NCBI GenBank assembly: GCA_028285315.1
Contig: JANQPU010000322.1
Location: 1 to 33,472 of the forward strand
Reading direction: 5' to 3'
Origin: Acaryochloris sp. IP29b_bin.176
Lineage (GTDB): Bacteria; Cyanobacteriota; Cyanobacteriia; Thermosynechococcales; Thermosynechococcaceae
DNA: 33,472 nt
The notes under the pieces were generated by a model. The model searched no databases, had not been told where the DNA came from, and was given only the letters and a program-made list of their open reading frames with translations. This document shows, piece by piece, positions 1 through 8,847 of the stretch (positions are counted from its first letter, which is position 1; every line of letters starts with the position of its first letter). Made by a program: the position numbers and the translations under genes.

Positions 1-1
1 C

Positions 2-3000
2 AACTTTATCTTTGGGGATGGGGAGTTGACGGTGGATGCACCGAGTACGATTGTGGCCACCACTCCCATTGATGCCAGTGCAGTAGGGGGCAATGGTACT
101 TACAATTTCCGAGATGTGGCTTTCGCAGGCAGCCCTGGCTTAGGGTTCTCTTTCCCTGATCTTTTCTTCGTCGACCAGAATACGAATGGCTCAGGAGCGA
201 CAATCACCGATCCAGGGAATATTGCAGCCGCAGAGGCAAGTCCCACTGCCGATATCTTTATTTTGGTGAATACGTCTGGAACGGATGTCATTGATGCTAC
301 CAATGCGGGGGGCTCTTTTGATCTGACGGATAACCAGCAAATCCTCAGTTTCCTCAACAGCTCTACACTGAATATTCCGTTTGCGGGTCCGGGGAACGTA
401 TTGTTGAATGCATCGACGGGAACGGTGACAGACACCACAGGGAATGGAGCGCCCACTCTGACCACTACAGGCGCTGGAACACCCGCAACAGTATCATTCG
501 CCAATAACAACACTATCAATGGGGGCGTTTTGGCTAATGGCAGTAATGGGCCAGCGGTTTCGGGCACAGGTTTGGTGGGAACAGCCACAATTCAACAGTC
601 CACATTGCCGACTGTTGACTTTAATGGCGGCACAGTGAACGTCAATATTACCGGCTCTACCTTCAACAACGGTAATCCTCTGGCCACAGTCAACGTCAGT
701 GGGGGGCATACGGGTGCCTTTACGGTTGATGCCGCCACTACCATTAATGCTACCAATGGGACTGGGCTACAGTTCGATAATGCCGATGGTACTTATACCT
801 TCAATGGTCCCATTACACTCAACGGTGGGGATGCGGGAATTGATATCCTCAATGGGTCGGGCAGTACATTTACGTTTGCTAATATCTCCATCATCAATCC
901 CACGGGGATTGCCTATAACGAAGATATGAGTACGGCGACCGTTGCCTATACGGGCACGATGACTCAAAATAATGCAGCAAGTGCGGTCAATATCACCAAC
1001 AAGACTGGAGGTACTACGACGTTTAATGGCTTAGTCATGGCCAATACCAGTGCAGCAATAGGTGTCAACCTAACCAACAACACAGGTGGCACCGTTAATT
1101 TCAATGGTGGCTTAAATATTGATACCACCACGGGCATAGGGCTTAATGCCACCAATGGTGGTACCGTTAGCGTCGCCGCTACTGTCGGAGATGAGTCAAT
1201 CATCACCACATCCGGTCAAGCCATTAATCTGGCAGGGATAGCGTCTAACATTACCTTCGATACCGCCTCTTCAACCGCAGGGGCCAACGGTATTTTCCTC
1301 AATACCTTGACAGGTTCTTTTACGGTGAGTGGTACCACGACCGTGAACAGCTCAACAGGAGATGCGCTTGCTTTAACCAGCAATGGTGGCACAGTCAGTT
1401 TCGGCACAGTCAATATTGTGAATCCTGGGGATCGCGGCATTGATGTTGAGGGACTGAATGGTGCGATAGCATTTGGCAACACCAGCATTACTAATTTAGG
1501 TGCCAACACGGGCATTGATTTTGCAGGGTCTGATCCTGTGGGTGGGGTAACATTCGCATCCTTGAATATCACGGGGACAGGAACTGCAGGGTCCGTGGGG
1601 ATTGATCTGTCCTCCACCCAAAACAATCGTCTGATCCAAGTTGGCGATTCTATGAATCCAACAACGGATACCCCCAGTTCCATTACCAATGTTGAAATTG
1701 GGGTAGAACTCTCTTCCAGTCAGGCTGTGGGTACGACCGCCAATGTCAACTTCATCTTTGGGGACGGTGAAACTCCCATCGATCAAGCCAGTACCATTAG
1801 TGTGACGGCGGGAGGCTTTACGGTTCAGGCAGTGGGTTTAGATCCAGCCAGCGGTACCTATAACTTTAACGATGTCAGCTTCACGGGTAATCCCAATTTC
1901 CCAGGTGGGGCTGGAGTAGCAGGCCAGCTCTTCTTTGTCTCTGATACGGGTATGGGAGATGGTAGCTCTCCGGCTCAGGCTGCTAGTGTTGCTGCTGCTC
2001 AAACCCAAGCGAATCTAGCCACCGTCAATACCTTTGTCTTTATTAACAATGGCACCACCTATAATTTTGATACGCTGCTAGCGGCAGATACCAGTTTTAC
2101 TCTGGGCACAGGCGATGCCGTTGATGGCTTTGGCAATGGTCAAACGTTTGGCCTTCAACAGCCTGCCAATGTTTTGGGCACCTTCCCAGGTACCAACATC
2201 ACCGACCCCACGGGGAATGGAGCCGCTGTCCTCGCCACCAGTGCAGGGAACACTGTTATCACCCTAACCAATAACAACACGATTCAGAACGTGACCTTCG
2301 ATGGCGGTAATACGGCTGCCCGTGCGATCGCAGGTTTAACAGGTGCAACTAATACCACCATCCAAAGCACCACTATCCAAAATTTCACTACAGGGATTGA
2401 AATTACGCCGTCGACCAATACCACCGTCAACAATGTCACCTTCGGTAGTAATAACACTGATGTCATTGTTAATGCTGCGGATACGATTCTCTCTAATATC
2501 ACCAGTACGGGCACGACAGGACCAGCAATTCAAATCACAAATGCCACAGGCACAACAACCCTCCAAAATGTGTCCTTGACCGGGGGCGTGGTCTTTACAA
2601 ATGCCGCTGGCAACGTCAACATCGACAACCTAGACATCAACAACGCCACAGGTATTGGAGTAGATATCAGCGGGGGCAACGCTACCTTCGATTTTGATAC
2701 TGCCAGTTCAATTACTAATCCCACGGGTACGGCGTTCAATCTCAACGGGGGCACTGCCAGCATCACCTATAGCGGCGACATTTCTCAGGCCAATAATGCC
2801 AGCACGGTCAATGTCACGGGTGGGCATTCGACAGGAACCGTAACTTTCCAAACTGGAACCCTGAGTGCCACTAATGGCAATGGCTTGCAGTTTAACAATG
2901 CCGATGGCACTTACAACTTCAACGGCACCACAGCCCTGAATGGCGGTGACACTGGAATTGATATCCTCAACGGATCTGCGGGCACCTTCACCTTTAGTGC

Positions 3001-6000
3001 CAACACCTCCATTACCAGCCCCACAGGGACTGCGTTTAATGAAGACACTAGTACCGCCTCCGTGACCTATGCAGGCACAATTACCCAAAATAATGCAGCC
3101 AGCGCGGTCAATATCAACAACAAAACCGGAAACACCACAGCCTTTAATGGCTTAGTCACTGCCAATACGAGTACTGCCACAGGCGTTAACCTCACCAACA
3201 ATACAGGGGGCACCGTTAATTTTAATGGTGGCTTAAATATTGATACCACCACGGGCACTGGCTTTAATGCCACCAGTGGTGGCACAGTAGGCGTGGCAGC
3301 TACAGCAGGGGATGAGTCAGTCGCCGCCACATCCGGTCAGGCTATTAACCTGACCGGAGTAGCATCTAACATTACCTTCGATACCGTCTCTTCCACAGCA
3401 GGGACCAACGGTATTTCCCTCGACACCTTGACAGGTGCTTTTGCAGTCAGTGGCACTACAACCGTTAATAACCCTACGGGTAATGCCATTGCCTTAACCA
3501 ACAACACTGGCACCGTTAGCTTTGGCACAATGAATATCGACTTGGGGACGACTGCAAGCACGAGTGGTATCCGCTATATCGGAACGAGTGCTGCAACGAC
3601 GTTCGGCACCACCACAATTACGGATGTGGGAGCTGCCGCCAATCAGGTCGGCATCAACTTCAATGGAGCCACCTTATCAGGGACTGCGGCCTATAACTCT
3701 GTCGCCATTTCTGGTCCTGATACTTCGACTAGCTCTATCGGGGTTGATTTAACCGCATTGGCTGGCAACCAGACTGTCAATCTAGGGACCCAAACTACGC
3801 CAGCGACAGGCCCATCCAGCAGTATTACAGATCTGCACCGAGGAGTCGTCATCGACAACACTGCGGCGGTTCAGTTCACCTTCGGCGATGGTGAATCTCC
3901 CAGTGATACCGGGTCCAACATTAATGTCAATGCTCAGGCGGGGGCCTTTACAGTCGATGCCGGGAATGGCACCCTAGCCGCCTCCAGTTTTGATTTTGAA
4001 GATGTCACGTTTGGTGCAGGCGATGCAGCTAATTTCCCTGCGGGTGCAGCCTCAGCCACCTTCGTTAGTCAGAATGGCGGAACGCTCAACGCTGGAACCT
4101 TTGGCTTGAGTCAATCCATCAGTACGATTTCGGTTGCAACGGCGGATCTATTGGCAGGAACCGAAACCTTTGCCTTTATTGGCAATATTGATGTGACGGC
4201 CCAGGGTACCACAGGCTTTACCCTCGCGACAGGTCAAAGCATTACAGGTTTTGCCAACGCTAACACCGTATCGTTTGGATCCACACAGCCTGCCAATATT
4301 TTAGGCAGTTTCAACACAGTCGGGGGGAATGTTACAGCGAACTCGGCAGTGATCACCAACTCAACAGCGGGTAGCGATGTCTTGACCCTAGGGGGCAACA
4401 ATACTATCGAGCACAACACCTTTGAATACAGCACTGGCACGGCTAATGTTTTCGATATCGATAATGCTACCGCTGGATTCAGCAATGGAACGGGAATTAC
4501 TATTCAGAACAACTTGATTCAAAATGTTGGTGTCAATGCTACGGTCTTCAATCTTGCGAACCTGACGACGAATGTGACCGCCCAGAACAACACCATCAAT
4601 GTTGCAGGAGAACTGCTCAATGCTAATGGTGGGACGGGTAATATCACCCTTACCCGTGGGACTGGAACTGCTTTCAGCGCTCGCAATGTCAATGTGGCGA
4701 ATAAGACGGGGGGGACGGTAGCCATCACGGGTCCCCTCACTTTGAATTCTGGTACAGTCAATGCGGTCAATTTAACCAGCAATACTGGCGCTACGATTAA
4801 TTTTGCAGGCGGCACTTTGGATATTGATACCACTAGTGGTGTAGGGTTCAACGCCACTAATGGCGGCACAGTTACAGTTCAAGATCCTAACAATACCCTT
4901 ACAACAACTGCGGGTACAGCCCTTATCATTGCCGATACAAGTATCGGTACCAGCGGCGTTACTTTCCAGAGTATTGCTGCTAGCGGTGGTAGTGAAGGCA
5001 TTGTGATTAGTAATAGCGGTACGACGGGTTTCTTCACTGTCACGGGCACGGGTACTACCAATAGCTCAGGTGGCACAATTCAAAACACAACTACGAATGG
5101 CATTCGCATTGAAAACACGAACAATATTACGCTCAACAACATAACGTTATTAAATGCCAACACATTAGACTCAGGGACTAACACCAACGCTGCATTGGAA
5201 CTGACTAATATTACTGATGTTGACATCAATAATATTAGTATCAGCGGCACCACTGCCGATCACGGTATCTTTGCAACTAACGTCACAGACTTCGACTTAG
5301 CTAACAGTACAATTCAAAGCGCAGGCAACGGGCCGAACGAGCATGGTATTTTCTTGGTTAATCTGCGAGGCACCTCTGCTGCTGGTACTGCAAACACAAT
5401 TACTAATACTGATGTTTTAGAATCAGGAACCCACAATATTTTTGTGAATAACACTGGAGCCACGGCTCCCGGAAATCTGACCAATCCAGACCTACTTACT
5501 ATTACAGGTGGGCGAATTTTGGGTCTTGGCCCGTCCGATCCCAATCAGACAAGCGGCCTATTGGTTCAAGCCTCTGGAACTGCTAATCTCAACATACAGA
5601 TTTCTGGCACCACGTTTGAGCGCAATGCCGCCAACGCCATCAACTATGCTATTTTCGGTAACAGCGATGTGCAAACCAGTGTGACGAATAGTATGTTCCT
5701 CCAGGGAGCTGATCAACAGTTCTCAGGCATCGTCGGTGGAGTGACAGGTACTGCCAACTTCCAGTTTTTGTTTGACAACAATACCATCACAGTAGGCAGC
5801 ACAGGAGGCGTAGAACCCTCCGGTATCAACATCTCAGCAGGTGATACTGCTACCGTTTCAGGCACGGTTTCCAATAATAATATTACAGGTGGTTCTATTG
5901 TAGGGATCCAGTTCGTTGAGGACGGAAATGGTTCTGTGACAGTCACCATTGATAGCAACAATATTACGCTATCTGGCTCGACCAATGGCAGTGGTATTGA

Positions 6001-6382
6001 GCTGGAAGCAGAAAGTGGTAGTGGTACACTTTCTGCCACGATTACGAATAACACCATTACAAACTCAAACACAGGCTTTTTAACGAACGGTATTTTCCTA
6101 CAGGCTGGAAATGGTGATGCTGGGGAGAACAGTACCTTGTGCGTTAACATGACTAGCAACAATGTCTCAATACCCAATGTGCCAGGAAATGGTGAGTATG
6201 CATTACAGCAGTTTGTCAATAACACATTCCAGCTCCAAGGATATATGGGTGCTGCTAATGACGACACAGCCGTAATAACCTTTGTTGAAGGGAACAACAC
6301 TGCTGGTGACGCTATCGTGGATACTGGTAGTGGACCTAATATAGTGGTTAACTACACTAACGGGACTTGTGCAACACCATAA
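2..6382 (+). CDS. Giant repetitive beta-helix protein, 3' part (5' end outside window)
   Basis: About 2,126 codons are visible. The frame is already open at base 2 and reads N-F-I-F-G-D-G-E before the first possible TTG at 26. The same motif recurs inside the protein at 1751 (F-I-F-G-D-G-E) and 3875 (F-T-F-G-D-G-E), so the TTG is not the true start and the gene continues to the left. The protein is Asn/Thr/Gly/Ser-rich, built of short strand-turn units typical of right-handed parallel beta-helix surface proteins; the 5095-6100 part has clear repeats of the type NNITLxNIT. Each FGDGE motif is followed by a Y/F-N/D-F-x-D-V strand and a Phe-rich segment, giving modules of 582 and 708 codons. There are only two Cys, both in the last ~65 residues, three Lys, and no Trp that I could find. 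I see no autotransporter barrel, sorting signal or transmembrane helix at the C terminus. It is probably secreted or surface-located; the function is unknown. Confidence 0.85.
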   Translation, partial: NFIFGDGELTVDAPSTIVATTPIDASAVGGNGTYNFRDVAFAGSPGLGFSFPDLFFVDQNTNGSGATITDPGNIAAAEASPTADIFILVNTSGTDVIDATNAGGSFDLTDNQQILSFLNSSTLNIPFAGPGNVLLNASTGTVTDTTGNGAPTLTTTGAGTPATVSFANNNTINGGVLANGSNGPAVSGTGLVGTATIQQSTLPTVDFNGGTVNVNITGSTFNNGNPLATVNVSGGHTGAFTVDAATTINATNGTGLQFDNADGTYTFNGPITLNGGDAGIDILNGSGSTFTFANISIINPTGIAYNEDMSTATVAYTGTMTQNNAASAVNITNKTGGTTTFNGLVMANTSAAIGVNLTNNTGGTVNFNGGLNIDTTTGIGLNATNGGTVSVAATVGDESIITTSGQAINLAGIASNITFDTASSTAGANGIFLNTLTGSFTVSGTTTVNSSTGDALALTSNGGTVSFGTVNIVNPGDRGIDVEGLNGAIAFGNTSITNLGANTGIDFAGSDPVGGVTFASLNITGTGTAGSVGIDLSSTQNNRLIQVGDSMNPTTDTPSSITNVEIGVELSSSQAVGTTANVNFIFGDGETPIDQASTISVTAGGFTVQAVGLDPASGTYNFNDVSFTGNPNFPGGAGVAGQLFFVSDTGMGDGSSPAQAASVAAAQTQANLATVNTFVFINNGTTYNFDTLLAADTSFTLGTGDAVDGFGNGQTFGLQQPANVLGTFPGTNITDPTGNGAAVLATSAGNTVITLTNNNTIQNVTFDGGNTAARAIAGLTGATNTTIQSTTIQNFTTGIEITPSTNTTVNNVTFGSNNTDVIVNAADTILSNITSTGTTGPAIQITNATGTTTLQNVSLTGGVVFTNAAGNVNIDNLDINNATGIGVDISGGNATFDFDTASSITNPTGTAFNLNGGTASITYSGDISQANNASTVNVTGGHSTGTVTFQTGTLSATNGNGLQFNNADGTYNFNGTTALNGGDTGIDILNGSAGTFTFSANTSITSPTGTAFNEDTSTASVTYAGTITQNNAASAVNINNKTGNTTAFNGLVTANTSTATGVNLTNNTGGTVNFNGGLNIDTTTGTGFNATSGGTVGVAATAGDESVAATSGQAINLTGVASNITFDTVSSTAGTNGISLDTLTGAFAVSGTTTVNNPTGNAIALTNNTGTVSFGTMNIDLGTTASTSGIRYIGTSAATTFGTTTITDVGAAANQVGINFNGATLSGTAAYNSVAISGPDTSTSSIGVDLTALAGNQTVNLGTQTTPATGPSSSITDLHRGVVIDNTAAVQFTFGDGESPSDTGSNINVNAQAGAFTVDAGNGTLAASSFDFEDVTFGAGDAANFPAGAASATFVSQNGGTLNAGTFGLSQSISTISVATADLLAGTETFAFIGNIDVTAQGTTGFTLATGQSITGFANANTVSFGSTQPANILGSFNTVGGNVTANSAVITNSTAGSDVLTLGGNNTIEHNTFEYSTGTANVFDIDNATAGFSNGTGITIQNNLIQNVGVNATVFNLANLTTNVTAQNNTINVAGELLNANGGTGNITLTRGTGTAFSARNVNVANKTGGTVAITGPLTLNSGTVNAVNLTSNTGATINFAGGTLDIDTTSGVGFNATNGGTVTVQDPNNTLTTTAGTALIIADTSIGTSGVTFQSIAASGGSEGIVISNSGTTGFFTVTGTGTTNSSGGTIQNTTTNGIRIENTNNITLNNITLLNANTLDSGTNTNAALELTNITDVDINNISISGTTADHGIFATNVTDFDLANSTIQSAGNGPNEHGIFLVNLRGTSAAGTANTITNTDVLESGTHNIFVNNTGATAPGNLTNPDLLTITGGRILGLGPSDPNQTSGLLVQASGTANLNIQISGTTFERNAANAINYAIFGNSDVQTSVTNSMFLQGADQQFSGIVGGVTGTANFQFLFDNNTITVGSTGGVEPSGINISAGDTATVSGTVSNNNITGGSIVGIQFVEDGNGSVTVTIDSNNITLSGSTNGSGIELEAESGSGTLSATITNNTITNSNTGFLTNGIFLQAGNGDAGENSTLCVNMTSNNVSIPNVPGNGEYALQQFVNNTFQLQGYMGAANDDTAVITFVEGNNTAGDAIVDTGSGPNIVVNYTNGTCATP
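755..3541 (+). repeat. Long internal direct repeat, two ~670-bp copies 2,121 bp apart
   Basis: Copy 1 (about 755-1425) and copy 2 (about 2876-3546) encode nearly the same ~220-residue block, running from an L-Q-F-(D/N)-N-A-D-G-T-Y motif to a V-S-F-G-T-(V/M)-N-I motif. The offset, measured at the identical stretch beginning at 1111 and 3232, is 2,121 bp, exactly 707 codons. A shorter third copy of part of the block (V-N-L-T-x-N-T-G to N-G-G-T-V-T-V) starts at 4766. The repeats keep the reading frame, so unequal recombination could change protein length without breaking the gene. Confidence 0.85.
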
Positions 6383-6452
6383 TCTGATTCTAGCCCTCAG
6401 ATAGTTTAGTACTATTTAAGTACTACGGCATTCTGTATTGCACTAACGCTTG

Positions 6453-6554
6453 TAAATACTCTGTATACATGGCAATGTAGTATGCGCCATTACACACATG
6501 GATGATGATAAAGCTACATCTTTATTTACTAAGACTTAATTTACAGAGTATTTA
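6453..6554. repeat. 102-bp segment bounded by a perfect 13-bp inverted repeat (MITE-like or long stem)
   Basis: TAAATACTCTGTA at 6453-6465 is the exact reverse complement of TACAGAGTATTTA at 6542-6554, with 76 bp between the arms. There is no obvious target-site duplication next to the arms. It could be a miniature inverted-repeat element or a structured region between two convergent transcripts. The inverted repeat is directly visible; its nature is inferred. Confidence 0.4.
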
Positions 6555-6577
6555 GTTATCCATCAGAAAACAGAAGC

Positions 6578-6597
6578 TCCTTCGTCGCGACGGAGGA
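6578..6597 (+). terminator. Hairpin, possible terminator between convergent genes
   Basis: TCCTTCG (6578-6584) pairs with CGGAGGA (6591-6597), including one G-U pair, with a six-base TCGCGA loop. It pairs slightly better as plus-strand RNA. Neither side has a strong T-run, so termination is only a suggestion. The right arm also contains a GGAGGA sequence that could act as a ribosome binding site. Confidence 0.3.
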
Positions 6598-6696
6598 AAT
6601 GTTTATAGTAGATGAGCAAGAGCTTGTAGAGAGAATCAACAAAATATTCAAATCTCAACCCACTCAGCATTGATAGTTTGCTTGAAACTATACTTC

Positions 6697-7233
6697 TCAG
6701 CTGCGCGATGGATATAAACCAACTAGAGCAATGATGAAGTTTATGGCCAAAAAAGGCTGCATATTGTTGTGGGATTGACTACCACCAGTATTTGCCAGGC
6801 TGCCAGTATTCATCGCCACCACATTACTAGTGGAATTACTTTGATAGGCTTGCCCTGTAACAACACCAGCCAGTGCTCGACCTTGAGGATCACGGGAATT
6901 GGCTACCGTAAACTGACTGGGGTTTACTGCCATCATTGTGTGATTATGGGACGGCATTTGTGCCTCAGTGAGAGTAACTGTTTCAATACCAAGTCGTTCC
7001 CCTAATCGACGACTGGTTAGGCCGGGGCCTCGACCGGGATGCATAGGAGCACGTCCCTCTAAATTGGGTAGGGCAGTTGTAGATCGACCATCACCACCGT
7101 AGGTTGTGCCAATCAATGAAAAGAGGGCTGTGTTCTGGGCAACAGGAAGGAGTTGTCCATTACAAAAAGCCCAACCCCGAGGGGCAAAGTTGCCAGCAAA
7201 GATACGGATTTCAGCGATAAAAGGTTCAGACAT
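6697..7233 (-). CDS. Phage tail collar-domain (MdpB/COG4675-like) protein, copy 3
   Basis: Predicted protein of 178 residues. The start at 7233 is chosen because GAGGAA lies six bases upstream and the protein then begins M-S-E-P-F like its two paralogues; an upstream frame extension has no ribosome binding site. It has the family signature: F-A-G-N-F-A-P-R-G-W-A-F-C near residues 12-24, Y-G-G-D-G-R at 45-50, a P-S-H-N-H motif at residues 94-98 and the ending Q-S-H-N-N-M-Q-P-F-L-A-I-N-F. The fold is that of short tail-fibre collar domains; HxH pairs bind metal in some phage fibre tips. It lies 10 bp downstream of copy 2, with the upstream stop codon overlapping its ribosome binding site, so the two are cotranscribed. 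Family known as 'microcystin-dependent protein' or 'tail fibre protein'; true role outside phages is unclear. Confidence 0.88.
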   Translation of the reverse strand: MSEPFIAEIRIFAGNFAPRGWAFCNGQLLPVAQNTALFSLIGTTYGGDGRSTTALPNLEGRAPMHPGRGPGLTSRRLGERLGIETVTLTEAQMPSHNHTMMAVNPSQFTVANSRDPQGRALAGVVTGQAYQSNSTSNVVAMNTGSLANTGGSQSHNNMQPFLAINFIIALVGLYPSRS

Positions 7234-7243
7234 AGATTCTTCC

Positions 7244-7759
7244 TCAATTACGGGATGGGTAGATGCCAACTAGAGCAATGATGAAGTGGATGCAGAGGGC
7301 TGGCATCAGGTTGGTATGGCTTTGGCTACCCCCTACATTAGTGAGAGTACTGGTCGCCATTGTTCCATTGGGTGTTGCTTGTCGATAGATATCACCACCG
7401 GATCGGGCCATGATATTGCCAGATGGGTTGCGTTCTGTACCTTGACTGTTAGTAGCAACAACATTGTGAGTGTGAGATGGCACCTGATTGATCGTAAGAG
7501 TTACTTTCTCAGTCCCACTTTTGGCTCCTAGCCTGCGCTGAGATAACCCCGGCCCACTACCCGCATGAATGGGGATACGCCCCCGCAAATCGGGCAAACC
7601 GAAGGTCGTGCGCCCGTCGCCGCCATAAATCGTGCCAAGCAGACTAAATAAGGCATCATTCTGCGAAACGGCCAGTAGCTGACCATCACAAAAAGCCCAG
7701 CCTCGGGGGGCAAAGTTGCCTGCAAACATGCGAATTTCCCCAACAAATGGTTCGCTCAT
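7244..7759 (-). CDS. Phage tail collar-domain (MdpB/COG4675-like) protein, copy 2
   Basis: Predicted protein of 171 residues starting M-S-E-P-F-V-G-E-I-R. AAGGAG lies about seven bases before the ATG at 7759, a strong ribosome binding site. It shares with its neighbours the N-terminal F-A-P-R-G-W-A-F-C-D-G-Q motif (Cys24), Y-G-G-D-G-R at residues 45-50, L-P-D-L-R-G-R at 55-61, P-S-H-T-H at 94-98, and the Q-S-H-T-N C-terminal motif. The most variable stretch lies between the HxH motif and the C-terminal block (about residues 100-145), as expected if this loop is the exposed binding surface. It sits between two paralogues in a tight minus-strand cluster (22 bp from copy 1, 10 bp to copy 3). No phage capsid, terminase or integrase genes are nearby, so this is not a prophage tail cassette. 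Confidence 0.9.
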   Translation of the reverse strand: MSEPFVGEIRMFAGNFAPRGWAFCDGQLLAVSQNDALFSLLGTIYGGDGRTTFGLPDLRGRIPIHAGSGPGLSQRRLGAKSGTEKVTLTINQVPSHTHNVVATNSQGTERNPSGNIMARSGGDIYRQATPNGTMATSTLTNVGGSQSHTNLMPALCIHFIIALVGIYPSRN

Positions 7760-7781
7760 TCCAAATTCTCCTTATGGATAT

Positions 7782-8297
7782 CTAATTGCGAGAAGGAAAT
7801 AGACCAAGCAGGGCAATACAGAAGTTGACCGCGAGGTAAGGCTGCATATTGTCATGTGCCTGTCCACCACCGACATTGGGAATCACACTAGAAGCCATAT
7901 TGACCATCTCGGATAAAGTTGAGGAATAAGGAGCTGCAAGATTATCCCCCAAGACATTTCCAATGGGGGTTTGAGCATTAACCACACTGTTGGAGGCTTG
8001 CAGTTGATGGGTATGTTGTGGCATTTCATTTGCAGCCAAGGTGTGGGTTTCCTCACCACTCTTCTGTCCTAGAGGGTGACTGTTGCCATTGCTGCTTCCC
8101 ACATGAACCGGTGTCCGCCCCCGCAAATCAGGTAATGCAAACGAAGTCCGGCCATCTCCGCCATAGGTCGTACCTAAAAGTGAATAAAGTGATTGATTTT
8201 GATTAATCGGCAAAATTTGCCCATCGCAAAAGGCCCAACCTCGGGGGGCAAAATTAAAGCCCACCATTCGTATTTCTGCTAAAAACGGTTCAGACAT
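7782..8297 (-). CDS. Phage tail collar-domain (MdpB/COG4675-like) protein, copy 1
   Basis: Predicted protein of 171 residues. The start at 8297 is preceded by GAGGAA at a seven-base spacing and gives the same M-S-E-P-F beginning as the paralogues; an ATG five codons earlier has no ribosome binding site. Motifs: F-N-F-A-P-R-G-W-A-F-C-D-G-Q (Cys24), Y-G-G-D-G-R at 45-50, L-P-D-L-R-G-R-T-P-V-H, P-Q-H-T-H (His95 and His97), and G-G-G-Q-A-H-D-N-M-Q-P-Y near the end. It is the first of the three collar genes on the minus strand and is the most diverged, with the F-A-G element replaced by V-G-F. No signal peptide is visible in any of the three, so if they reach the surface they need a dedicated route or piggyback on a partner. 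Confidence 0.9.
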   Translation of the reverse strand: MSEPFLAEIRMVGFNFAPRGWAFCDGQILPINQNQSLYSLLGTTYGGDGRTSFALPDLRGRTPVHVGSSNGNSHPLGQKSGEETHTLAANEMPQHTHQLQASNSVVNAQTPIGNVLGDNLAAPYSSTLSEMVNMASSVIPNVGGGQAHDNMQPYLAVNFCIALLGLFPSRN

Positions 8298-8375
8298 AAG
8301 CAGTTTCCTCACATTCAGAGATAAGTTGCCAAGATATAGCCATCATTGCTAATCCTCTGGGAATGACGACCACCA

Positions 8376-8687
8376 CTAGTTAAAAATCGCTTCGTAGTAC
8401 AATCCTTCTTCGTCCTGGTCAATTGGCACCAAAAACACAGGTAGCTCACCCAGTTGATCATGCTGGAGTTGATAAGTCGCCTGATACAGGGGGATATCTT
8501 GTGGTCCTCGAAACACCAAGGCAAAAGGCTCTGGGCGCTTGACTTTCGAATTAGCGTTCTGTCCCGAAGAGAGATGTTTCGCTTCAATCAATTGGAGAAT
8601 CAGGCGAGACTCTAAATCTGTCCCGACTTGAAACAAATCCCCTAAATAGTCTGAGAATCGTGATTGGGTTAACTCTTCTAGCACCAT
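8376..8687 (-). CDS. DUF6916-type protein without signal peptide
   Basis: The domain is recognised by the pattern F-x-L-x-F-R-G, then T-Y-x-L-x-H-x-x-L-G, then F-L-V-P and a final Y-Y-x-A-x-F, shared with the Tat-exported protein at 9631-10062. I place the start at the ATG at 8687 (103 residues, M-V-L-E-E-L-T), because the recalled family begins with a similar L-E-x-L-T segment. The frame is open to an ATG at 8780 (134 residues) and another at 8714; none of the three has a well-spaced ribosome binding site, so the start is uncertain. The gene lies 78 bp upstream of the three collar genes on the same strand. I recall DUF6916 genes adjacent to collar genes in other bacteria, which suggests a functional link. 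Function unknown. Confidence 0.72.
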   Translation of the reverse strand: MVLEELTQSRFSDYLGDLFQVGTDLESRLILQLIEAKHLSSGQNANSKVKRPEPFALVFRGPQDIPLYQATYQLQHDQLGELPVFLVPIDQDEEGLYYEAIFN

Positions 8688-8847
8688 TTCTCCACTTTGC
8701 ACCCTTAAAATCATATTTACAGCCGTTTGCACATAAAAACCCAATAAAAAAACTATTTCATTTCTCTCTCTAGAAATCATTACAGAGAAACACTATTTTT
8801 TAGGGAACGAATATATTAATCTCCAAACCCTCCTTGATCAGTCATCC

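Larger units (their letters stand above)
6383..6696. other. Intergenic region between convergent genes, with inverted repeats
   Basis: This gap separates the giant plus-strand gene from the last minus-strand collar gene. It holds a small 7-bp hairpin (TAGTACT 6407-6413, AGTACTA 6419-6425), a perfect 13-bp inverted repeat (6453-6465 and 6542-6554) and a further hairpin at 6578-6597. A 24-codon frame (6599-6673) follows a GGAGGA sequence but is too short and too closely spaced to call a gene. No convincing coding sequence is present. Confidence 0.6.

Noticed and set aside
100-6300. Many minus-strand open frames of 65-195 codons across the giant gene
   Set aside because: They are Val/Pro/Leu-rich mirror images of Asn/Thr/Gly repeat codons, without start signals or homology.
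6599-6673. 24-codon frame after GGAGGA
   Set aside because: Spacing to the ATG is only about two bases, the peptide is very short, and the GGAGGA is part of a hairpin arm.
6697-8297. Prophage or tailocin tail region
   Set aside because: Only collar-type genes are present; no sheath, tube, baseplate, lysis, terminase or integrase genes nearby.
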